From NCBI RefSeq assembly GCF_037042905.1, contig NC_087257.1, positions 17,623,001 through 17,687,000 of the forward strand: 64,000 nt of DNA, read 5' to 3'. Of this stretch, positions 44,026 through 55,200 are shown piece after piece. Origin of the DNA: Lytechinus pictus (taxonomy: Eukaryota; Echinodermata; Echinoidea; Temnopleuroida; Toxopneustidae). Both the position numbers and the translations under genes were made by a program. Position 1 is the stretch's first letter; the number at the start of each line of letters is the position of its first letter. Below the pieces are notes generated by a model that made no database searches, was not told the origin of the DNA, and saw only the letters and a list, made by a program, of their open reading frames with translations.

Positions 44026-45627
44026 TAGATATACAATTATTTTCACATTCTACATTATTATGTTAACATTGAATATACATTACATGACATCAGTACAAGG
44101 TATAATACTATTGACTACATTATTAAACTATATCAAATACAACAGTGAGAATACTATAGATAGGTCTTGATAGATTAATACATGTACATGTACATGTAAA
44201 AACATTCTTAATCTTTGATGGCTTTTCCTCAAACCTTTGCCAATATTTTTTTATATTTTCTTCTGCTAGTAGTATACTATTATAACAAGTTTTTGTTAGG
44301 TGAACTTCCATTTTAAGTATTTTTTTTTTAATTCCATGATAACGGTTTATTTTGGAAACATTTTATCATGTAATATTGATATGCCCTCCCCCCCCCAAAA
44401 AAAAAAAAAATAGGAATGCATACCCACTAATAAAAACTGAATCTGAAGAAAATAATTATGGGGGAAAAAAGCAATTGGGAAATAATTGTGATGAGCCAAA
44501 TGTTATACTGACTAATGTGTGATTATTAGGTTGTGTATCCTTACATTTGATTGTCTCAAATGTTTCTACTTTTGATTATTTTAAAGATATTGAAGGTGAT
44601 TCATCAGTTGAATCAGAGATGGGGTTATGGGGGGTTGTCATGTTCCCCACTCCCATGGAGTAATCATGTAGATCATCCAAACCAGCTCATCATATTCATC
44701 TTGCTACCTCCTTAGAGGTAACAGGAAAGGATTAATCCTAACTGATGATACTGTATTTAAAGTTGGATTCTGGTATGTACAATTCATGAGTACCTTCCTG
44801 GTACAGTTAGTAATTATTTATCCAGTCAAATATTTGTCTGCCTTCATGATTATTTTTTACTTTTAGGAGCTTGATTGAAAAGAATGTAGTTTACTTCAAG
44901 TAATCTGTGAATGATTTGACTATATATTGATTCGGGGTGTATTTTTTTTTGAAAAACAGGTAAAATTTGTAAGTTTGTCCATACCCCTTCATGCCCTGAT
45001 GAATATTCATTCCAGCAAATTGAATATGCATGAGTTTTTATTGTAGACTTTGATTTCAGTCAATTTGTCAATAAGTTATGTTCCTAGTTCTTTCAGTTAA
45101 ATTTAATAATCTGCTTTATGTCATGAAGTCCACTCTTACATGTATATTTATTTGCATTCACATTTGTACAAGTATTAATTAATGAGTTAATCCCCGCAAG
45201 CATACACATGACAAATTCTGTCAGCCAAGGTTGTTATTTAAAAAGTGTGCATGGGGAGACTATTCTTTGCCTTGTGGATTGACATGTGCTTTTTGTGTGT
45301 ACAATGTACATTGCATATCGCATGCTGCCCCCTGCACATAACAATACAATGCACATAGCATGGAGCTATAGCTCTATGCACAGAGCATGTGTTTGTGTAT
45401 AGTGTGTGTTCCCTGTGCAATTTACATGTAGCTGTAATGTGTGTATTCTAGTGAACAGCTGCAGGGGTACCCTGCATAAATTTACTACGAACCATGAGCC
45501 AGTAGGTCCATGATCAGCTGTACAAAATATATTGCATACTATACTGCATTCAGCTCAATTCATTTTCCTGAATGTAGTAGCTGCATGATTGCTTGTCATT
45601 GGGTGTAATACTCTGTTATAATTCCAT
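44026..45627. other. Non-coding stretch upstream of the 45628 exon
   Basis: A/T-rich. Contains a TACATGTACATGTACATGTA run at 44179-44199, a poly-C/poly-A block at 44386-44411, and a TGCATATCGCATGC-rich stretch (45240-45440). An in-frame stop at 45619 closes the frame before the next exon. No TATA box stands out. Confidence 0.45.
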
Positions 45628-45726
45628 ATGGAACCCCCTGAAGAAATACCCGTTGAAATTAATGTTAATGCGAAAGATTGCTCAAATTGGGAAGAGTTAA
45701 AAGCTCAGGCCAGTCTAGGAGAAGAG
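45628..45726 (+). CDS. CLP1: Alternative first exon (33 codons), probably of CLP1
   Basis: ATG at 45628, preceded by an in-frame stop at 45619 and by no usable acceptor, so it is an initial exon. It reads MEPPEEIPVEINVNAKDCSN then WEELKAQASLGEE and ends at GAAGAG/GTAAGA in phase 0, matching CLP1 exon 2. CLP1 would then be 448 aa, with an N-terminal extension absent from human or fly CLP1. Either this or the 31417 exon (or both, from two promoters) starts the gene. Confidence 0.6.
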
Positions 45727-47053
45727 GTAAGAATTTAATTGTCAAATTAAAATTTTACAAATTTGTGATAAAATATAGGCCTACATGTTTTTACAATTAA
45801 TTACAGTGTAGTTATGATTTGATATCATATTTTTTTGGTATAAATGTATGTACAGTGTATTTCTTAATCTGTTTGTTGCAGTTGTACAGTATACATATAC
45901 GGTACATCATGACTTCAACATCGTCAGGTATATATTTTAAGTTATTTTTTATTTTCTTAGATTAGAATTATGAATATGGAAATATAATTTTATATCTTTC
46001 CTGTCAATTGTGCACCTGATGGGGGGGGGGGGGAGAAGGGGTGCACTCAACTATGTTGCTGTAAACACGCTCAACCATGTTCTTTTTTTCGATCATTACG
46101 CTTAATTCTTGTGTGACACTTTGAGGATCTACATAGTACATGTAAGGATGTCAGAAAATGAATTTTTGTCAAGTAAAAATAAATGTTTTGGGGGTTATAC
46201 TTGTTCGGGGGGTGGGGGCAAAATTGTCGAAGAAGCACACAAAAATACTTGAATAGGGTATGAATTTGACCACGGATAAAACTTGTGGGTTTGTACTTTG
46301 TAAAACTTGTACTGTATGTATGTAGTTGAGCCGTTCTGGAGACCCCCATTTTAATTTAAGACCAAGGTTTAGTTCCAGAGCCCCCTATTTTCGACTTTGT
46401 TACATCTAGGTATCATGTTATAATTCCAGTACATGTACCCCCTCCCCCCCCCCTCTGGTGCACTTGTGCATGGCAATGCAGTCTCCCCCCCCCCTCCCCG
46501 ATTGCACACCACAAGGGCTTGCATACTCAAAAATCTATCTGTTTAGATGAACTTTTTTTCACTTATTTCTTTTTTTTTTTACAAGTACAGTGGAACAATC
46601 GAAAAATATAGAGACTGGTCAACCTGAAGCTTTTGGCTTTAAATAAATTGCCCCTGAACAAAGACACACACACACATTTCTATATTTCTTTTCTTTGCTT
46701 TTAAAAGTTAAGCTAACTGAATTCTTCTTTGTGAGTATTTCCTTTTTCATTTACATTTTCTTTTGAGAATAAAAATTCATATTGGACTCTCTTTTCTCAT
46801 ATGTTTTTCTCTATTTAAGAGCTGAAAAAAAAGCTAAAATTTAAATATTGGATTCATCCTTAAAATTAATTTCTTCATCTATGGAATTTGATTTCTACTT
46901 TTTTATTGTAATGTTTTGCGTGAATTCCACAAAGTTGTTCATGTCCATCTTGATCATTTCAATATAATGAAAAAAAATTGAAAATTCCTTTTGCTCTTTC
47001 ACAAAAAAAATGTGCAAATAAACAATGTACATGTACATGAATGAGGATCCTCT
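45727..47053. other. Intron sequence with homopolymer tracts
   Basis: 12-G tract at 46021-46032, G-rich 46206-46218, and C-rich 46441-46500 with two separate runs. No exon or complete element recognised. Confidence 0.45.
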
Positions 47054-47654
47054 TTAAAGGACAAGTCCACTCCAACAAAAAGTTGATTTGAATAAAAAGA
47101 GAAAAATCCAACAAACAACACTGAAAATTTCATCAAAATCGGGTGTAAAATAAGAAAGTTATGACATTTTAAAGTTTCGCCTAATTTCACAAAACAGTTA
47201 TATGCACATCCTGGTCTGTATGCAAATGAGGAGACTGATGACGTCATCCACTCACTATTTCTCCTGTATTTTATTATATGAAATATTCTAATTTTTTCCT
47301 CATTGCCAAGTGAAACAACGATTAATTCCTCCCTGAACATGTGGAATTAACATTGTTTGATAATATATGGTTCAGTCAAGTTGATCCTTATTGTCAAATT
47401 TGTAAAAAATGAAATATTGTATAATTAAAACAATTAAAAAAAAAGAAATAGTGAGTGAGGGACATCATCGACTATCTCATCTGCATGTCACTCAGTTGTG
47501 TATATCACTGTTTTGTGAAAAATATTTGGAACTTTAAAATGTCATAACTTTCTTATTTTACATCCGATTTTGATGAAATTTTCAATGTTGTGCTAGTTTG
47601 ATTTTTCTCTATTTATTCAAATCAACATTTTTCTGGGGTGGACTTGACCTTTAA
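47054..47654. mobile_element. M1 foldback element, copy 3 (CLP1 first intron)
   Basis: Best-preserved M1: TTAAAGGACAAGTCCACTCC at the left and GGGGTGGACTTGACCTTTAA at the right. The arms mirror through TTTCATCAAAATCGGGTG, ATGCAAATGAGGAGACTGAT and CACTCACTATTTC. 601 bp including TTAA. Confidence 0.9.
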
Positions 47655-48539
47655 AAAACAAAGCTTGTAAAAGCTAGGTTCCCACTGATGACGGAATTAG
47701 TAAGAGTAAATAATTCTTATTATTTCAATCACATTAAGATCAGGTAAGCATGCAGAGAGGTGATTAGCAACATGCCTTGCTGTCATTTATTTTCCTTAAT
47801 AGCAAGTCATCATACAGACTCACAAAATGCTCCGAGTCACATTGCTCTCCGCATGAATCTTGACGATGATGCCGTAACGCCTAATTGCTGGGGATAAGGC
47901 TGGATTACTGGTAAAAGTTCAATTTGTGAATAATTTCTCTTTTTACATCATGATGGGGAAAATGTTATGTCATATCTTATGTTTGCAAGTCGCATAGTGC
48001 TTATGTTTTTATAATCATGCCAACAATGACATGATTAAGAAAACCTTGAAATTATTTTTCTGAAGCGTACATGATACAATCTGTTTGGGCTCAAAATAGT
48101 GAGATTAGATAATGCTGGATTACTGATAAGAGTTCAATTTTGTGAACCCCTCTTCTTACATCATGCAAGTGAAAATATTATGTCATATTCGTGTCCATGT
48201 TTTTTATAGTCTTCAATTGGATATATTTGGTAAAATCAACTCTTGTCAGCGATGGCATATATAACTGATGAATACTTTTTGTAGGTCATGCATATTTGTC
48301 TCCAAGTGTTGAGATGGAGAATGATATCTATGCATGGTTAAGGTAAATTTTGTGAAACCCTCTGTCGTTTCTCACGCTGTAGCTGAGAAAATGCTGTTGC
48401 ACTTCGATTGTGTTTAAAAAAAGAAAATCTCTATACCGGTACATAGTAAAGCCTAATGACTATTAATTTAGCATTGATATCATAAGTAATGAGATAGGAT
48501 ATTAAAGGCTGGAATAGATCATCTTATATGAAACCCTAC

Positions 48540-48855
48540 GGCCCGTATTCTGAAGTCTGGTTTAACTTAAACTCAGGTTTAAAGTTGTGGTTTTAGTATG
48601 GGAAGCCAAAAGTATCAATTTTTTAAATTAAGTTTTATGTTTCTTATGTTTACTGTGCTCTTTCCTGATTCATTGATGGTGAATACAATAATCTTTTTAT
48701 ACTTCCTAGACAATTATGAATGATTTTAGAGCCAACTAATAAAGCTGAATTATGATATCTGTACTGTTAGTGATTTATGTAACAATTGGCTCTCCATACT
48801 TAAACCACAACTTTAAACCTGAGTTTAAGTTAAACCCAACGTCAGAATACGGGCC
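48540..48855. mobile_element. Hairpin-ended element with GGCCCGTATTCTGA ends
   Basis: GGCCCGTATTCTGAAGTCTG then GTTTAACTTAAACTCAGGTT on the left pairs with AACCTGAGTTTAAGTTAAAC and GTCAGAATACGGGCC on the right. The stem is about 70 bp and the loop about 170 bp. Non-coding. Confidence 0.9.
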
Positions 48856-49136
48856 TAGATGTTCATGCATATCAAGCACAAACAATTTTTTATGGAGATG
48901 TGGTCTCACTTCATGTATTTTCCAAACATCTATCACTTATCCCTGTCTGGTTTAGAAATAACTTTTATTATATTATTTTTTTTTATAATACAGAATGGGC
49001 CGGCAGGGGGGGTACCCATTTATGTTCATTTTTTAGAGATATCCTGTAATGTACATCTGTATGGCATGTAATATGATATGCATATTTGTAAAACTTGTTT
49101 AATTCTATTCTCTTTGTATATTTCTCCCGTGTACAG

Positions 49137-49214
49137 GGTGGCAAGGAGTACATACTTTCTCAAGACAACGAACTGCGATTTGAAGTCGAAAACAATGAAA
49201 TCGTACAAATGGAG
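49137..49214 (+). CDS. CLP1: CLP1 exon 2
   Basis: [20 protein letters not shown] then EIVQME, the start of the N-terminal beta-sandwich. Acceptor GTGTACAG, donor GAG/GTAACT, phase 0 at both ends. An M1 foldback element starts only 56 bp after the donor. Confidence 0.95.
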
Positions 49215-52200
49215 GTAACTAAATTCTTTGTACAATGTCATTATAGAAACAGCTCTTTTCCTATTCTTGTTAAAGGACAAGTCCACCCCAACAAAAGTTG
49301 ATTTGAATATAAAGAGAAAAATCCAACAAACATAACACTGAAAATGTCATCAAAATCGGATGTAAAATAAGAAAGTTATGACATTTTAAAGTTCGTAAGT
49401 TCGCTGTTCGTAAGTTAAGAGCGACTTTAAGAACGACTGGTGATCCTTTCTTACGCGCTAAATAATCACCAATGAACATTAATGGTGAATATTATTTACC
49501 AAAAGAAAGGATCACCAGTCGTTCTTAAAGTCGCTCTTAACTTACGAACAGCTTTATGAAACACCCACCTGTTATATACACATCCTGGCTGGTATGCAAA
49601 TGAAAAGACTGTGACGTCATCCACTCACTATGCTAGTTTGATTTTTCTCTATTTATTCAAATCAGCATTTTCCTGGGGTGGACTTGACCTTTAAAGCCAC
49701 CCCCCTAAAAAAATCCTTAAAAAGATTGAAGTGTGTACATTGATGAATAGTATGGATGTGCTGGTATTTTGTTGCAAAGTCTGGGGATAGAAGAAATAGA
49801 ACAGCATATATATATTTTTAGAAATTTACATGGAATTTCATTTAGAGACTAAGGACAAGATGCACAATAGACAGTACGACTACTGTTTGAAATCCAAAAC
49901 TGCATTGTCATGGTAACTGCATGATTGCAATCAATGACAAGAAATTGCAGGTCCACTAGAGCAGTGCTATAACATGATTGTATACATTAGCCTTCAGTTG
50001 AAGATGTGTGAGATATTACTAGGCAATTATTTTTAGACCCTACAATCTTTTATTCGAATTGGCAATAGTAAAACTTTCTGTCATGGATTGTTAAAACTGT
50101 CTTCAGTTTTATAGAAATTCACCAATTTGCATAGAAAATATGGAAGACCTACTTTAACATTTTCATTATTTTGCCAATTAAATTGGGTCAGTGATTATTT
50201 TTATTTCAACATTTTATAGCATTGGAACAGAATACACCAAAATGGTCCAAATCAATATAGAAAATTATGTACATTATACATGCATTTTCACTCTCTCTTT
50301 TGATGTATTTTCTAAGGGCAAAATGCCAAGCTACTAATTATTTGTCCCAGATGGGTTATGTCTGACTCTGAGCCTAATGTTATGTTTCAATGTCATTTGG
50401 CTGTTACACTATGTAAATCAGAGGGAAATCTGGCAGAGAAAACATAATTTTTTGACAATGTGTCACACTCAGGGGCTGTCTAGTCTGCGAGCACACAATT
50501 ATACCATTCTAGATTAAAGACTACAGATGACAAAGGCTCTGTCTGTGTCAAACAGAGCCTGCCAAAGTACATAGTGAATCTAGTCTCACTACTTTAGATT
50601 CAAAGAAATTGCAATAATTGATATGAACATTCCAACCAATAAAATCTTAGCAATCAGAATTGAGAATTGTGACAGGACTACTGAAATCGGAATTCAGTCA
50701 AGTTCGAGCCTCCCTGTAGGTATAAAAGCAAAATCAATTTCAAATCGCAATGACGTCATCATCGCCTGCGACTTTAAGCCAATTTGGACTTTACTCCGAA
50801 CACAGGGCTTGCCGAGAAGCAAAATTGGGATTTTATTGATAAATTCCTAACTTTATGCTGAAATTCAAATAAAATAATTTTGCCCCTTGAAATATCACAT
50901 TTAATTCCAAATGGGATTTATTTAAAAAAATTGTGTCGCATCGGATCGCATAGAGTGCGCGGGGCTTTAGATGGGCTTCTAATGATTTTTTTTAAATATT
51001 CAACCATTTTACTGTATATTTGTTGCTGTTGCTGGGTTTAATTATAAAATGTATGTCTCTTGTGAATTTTTTTTCCAGATCAAAGAGGGTTTGGCAGAAG
51101 TGTTTGGCTCGGAGCTGATGAAGAATAAAATATACAAATTTTCCTCAGGTTCCAAAGTAGCAGTATTCACATGGCAGGGATGCAAGATTATAATATCCTT
51201 TTCAATCAATCTACATGTACACCTTAAGTTGCTTTAATAGGAGTCGTGAAAGGGGAGGTTAAAGGCTTTTGTCTATGTACATGTATTTGCTTTGCTATTA
51301 AGAGTCTACAGGAGTTTCAACTAACATTCAAATATTAAAAACTTGTAGTAGCCATTGAATAATTTTTCAAACCACTGCTTCTCTGTGAATATTTAAACAC
51401 ATAAAGATCCCTCTCTAGGTGATAGTTTTATATTCCAATAAACGGGCTGTTTGTGTATTATCATAGGGATTTGCTATTAAGAAGCTATAGATAAAGATAA
51501 TATCCTCTTAGAATTTTCAGCCCAGTCCATGCTTTGGAATAGGTTTTATGTCAAATGAAAAAAACTTGCAGATGTTTTATTTTGATCGGGCGCCCCAATT
51601 ATATGTACATGTTAAATAAATTTTCATGAAAAACCTTGTGTGAAGGCCCTCTTGTTGATTACAGTTTCAATCAGGGTCTGTGCCTGTAGACTACTATAAC
51701 GTTATCAGACAAAAAAAAGGGACAAACCATTGTGTGATTAAAGGCCAATCTACAAAATCAAAATTTATGTATAAATTTTTAACCGAAATACAAAGCTATC
51801 ATTGCAACTTGTGTGTTGGTGGTAAGTTTTAGTATTTGAAATAGACCTTAATAACATCACATTTCTTTGCCTTATTTTTAAGTCATTAACTAATTGTCCA
51901 CTGAAACTGCACAAAACATAGGGGAATTCAGAAGTCGATGGGCAATATATTGCCTGCTTTCATACATACATGTACACATATTTATTCCTTGACCGCTTGC
52001 TTGCACCTTCGAGGTAAGACGGAGGTAGCATACGTTTCCAAAGAAACGCCCATGGTGATGTATCTGAACACGCATGCTGCTCTGGAGCAAATGAGACAAC
52101 AGGCTGAACTTGAGGCTACTAGGGGACCAAAGGTGAGACGTCTAGGTTTTGTAGCATTCTGTTTCTGTTTATGGTAACTCCTGTAGGAACTCGGCAGGAC

Positions 52201-55200
52201 AGCGTTTTGCTGGTAAACGCCAAGCTGGTATACAACCAATTACCTTGGAAACATTTTACGTCTAAACCTAATCAGTCACAGTGGCTGACCTATACGACAT
52301 ATTTTACTTTCGGGCCTATTTATCAAAGTGGAGACAATGGCAGAGTGGGGATTCGAACTCACAACCTTGCGATTATGTGTCCAATGCTCTAACGACTGGA
52401 CCACACGACCCGTATTGTATCATCCAATCATAATCTTGATACAGTAGCTGTTAAACATGCCATTGATAAAGTAAATTTTGTTTTGGAAGAGGGTCCAGAT
52501 TTTATTGGTGTGGGGTGCATTTGCATTTGACGAGTTCAATAGTGCCCTGTGTTGCTGAATCAGTTACAGCAATCTTTTTATAGGATTGTCAAGAAATGTG
52601 GCAACTCAGAATAAATTACAATCCTGAGTAGGGCCTAATCCTGAGTTTAGTTAAATTTATACTGTTCAAATCTGTATCACATATTTTTTCAGACAGGCTA
52701 ATGTCAGGAGTTCAGACAAGTTCGTACTGTTCAAATGTTTATCAATTCAGTCTGATAGACCCACGTAACGGACAGATTATAACATGCAAATAGAGTAAAC
52801 TTTTGCAAATTCTATACAATTCCATTTTCTCATGATTTGTAAATTTCAGGCCCCTTTAAATTATTCTAACTTTTCCACTTGCTTTGAAATAATTTTATTA
52901 GTTTAATACATCATTATAATTGAATTCTCCCTTAAGAGCATAAACCACAGTCGTGGTTAATTTGCAGTTTGTGGTGAAAAACTTATCTATCACCTACATG
53001 TACATGTAATCTACTCTGCAGTGTGCTTTGAAGCATGTTAAAAAAAACTAAGAATAAAAAAAAATGGAATACATAGCAAATTAATTATGTTTTGGCAATT
53101 TTACCAAAAACAAACAAAAAATAGCTTTATAGAAATGTTGAAAGGATTAGTGCTCTTTTTGCAACATATTTGAAAGTTTCAAGAAGGCAAAACAAAGAGA
53201 TCAAATGATAGTCACCAAGAATTTCAAAGGAACCAAGAGTTGACAAATAAGGAGGGGAGATCTATAATGCTATCTACCTGTACATGTACATCTCTAGACA
53301 TTTTCTGTTTAGCATTACTTTCATGTATCTTCAAAATGTTTCAATTTATATTTTATAGTACCATTGATTTGTCTTCACATTTGTTTTTTCTTGTGATTTA
53401 TTTTTGTTAGTTACTCTCACACAAGCCAGTTTAACTGATTTTACCTTTTCAATTGCAAACACTCAATTTACAGACAAGTTAAAAACATCTTTCCTTTTAT
53501 ACAATTGTTTTAAAAATATTTATGGCAACATTATAATTTCATATTGGTGTTTTGTTCAAACTTCTCGGACGGTTTTCAAGTCTTTAGCAAAATACATCCT
53601 CTCATAGCTTTTCAAATGTTATCTCACATTTGTGCTATTATCTTGAGCAGACTGTAATATTTTGAATATATTGTAATTTTTGTTTCTTTATTATTTTGAT
53701 ATATGCTTATTTGTTAATTTCATTTTTTTGTTTAATTGTAAACAGCTGTCAAATCAGCTTTTAAGATGCGATCACATCCATGGTTTTGATAAATCTTGAA
53801 ACTTGATACTTTGGAGATATTTTCTGTCTTTACCACCATTTCTTTTATATTGTTTGTTAACCTCTTTTTGTTTAGGTGATGGTTGTCGGACCGGGAGACG
53901 TTGGGAAGAGCACAGTATGCCGATTATTATTAAACTATGCAGTCAGGGTTGGGAGGAGACCTACGTTTATTGAATTGGATGTGGGTCAGGTGAGTTCAAT
54001 TTTTGTAAGCATTTTTCTCTCCAAACTTTTTGGAATTTCAGGAATTTCGTCACTACGCCGCCACGCAAAATGTTTCAACCGCACCGCTTGATGACTTTTT
54101 ACCCCAGGAGGCCTACTGGTGCCAGAATACATAAAATCTATAATTGCCTACTCTCTTTGTCATTCATCCCGTACGGGGTCCCGTGTTCATGCTTGGTACC
54201 GTAGGAGCCCTGCTGGTACCGTGTTACCATCCTTAATCTTTTACTCTCTTTGTTATTCAACCTATAATGGGTTCAGTACCCATGTCGGGTACCATAGGTG
54301 CCCTGCTATTACCAAGATACCATCCAACCATCTGCTCTCTTTGTGATTCAACCAATGATGGGTTCAGTGCCCTTGTCGGGTACCATAGCAGCCCTGCTGG
54401 TACCAAGATACTACCCATGACCATCTCCTCTCTTTGTCATTCATCCCATATAATGTTCTGTATCTGTGTCTGGTACCGTCTGATTTCTGCTGGTACCATA
54501 ATACTACCCTTCATGACAGCCTACTCTCCTTGTCCTTCATCCCATACTCCGGATTCTGTTTCTGTGCCTGGTACATGTACCATAGGGGCCCTGCTGGTAC
54601 CCCGACACCGTCTATAATCACCTACTCTCTTTGTCATTCATCCCATGCAGGGTTCTGTATCCGTGCCTGGTACCGTAGGAGCCTTGCTGGTAGAGAGACC
54701 AGCCGACGTAGAACAAGGTTTCGCCCTCACCGCCCCTCTAGTCTATCACTTCGGTGCTACCTCACCCGGTGTCAATATGAAACTCTATCAGATTCTCACT
54801 GCCAAGCTTGCCAAGGTCTTTGCAATGCGGTGCAAAACAAATACAAGAGGTACGAAAAAACACCACAAGGAGGTTTAAACCCCCTCCTGGGTCCCATAAC
54901 AGAAAGCTTAGTGACTGATCATTTGATTGATTTTCACGATTGATTGTGCATTGAGGTCAGTGCTGTTAAAGTGATGGTCCAGGCTAGAGATATTTATATT
55001 TCAATAAATAAAGTAAAAATTCACGGAGCAAAATGCTGAAAATTTCATCAAAATGGGGTAACAAATAAAGCTTTGAATTTTGAAGATTTGTATTATTCCG
55101 GTGAAACAGTTCTAGGCATGTCTTTATTAATATTCTTTAGGTGGGCTGATGATGCCATATCCACACTTGTTCTTTTGTATTTTATTATATGAAATTAGGT

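Noticed and set aside
51079-51237. CLP1 exon 3 extended through 51237
   Set aside because: The extension is lost from the family alignment and runs to a stop; the U12 donor at 51193 restores the conserved sequence.
52013-52132. CLP1 exon 4 starting after the AG at 52011-52012
   Set aside because: It would shift the frame after exon 3; only the AC at 52005-52006 keeps the reading frame and the expected length.
54434-54943. A 169-codon + strand frame overlapping CLP1 exon 6
   Set aside because: Out of frame with the CLP1 protein; it owes its length to the minisatellite and reads past the real donor.
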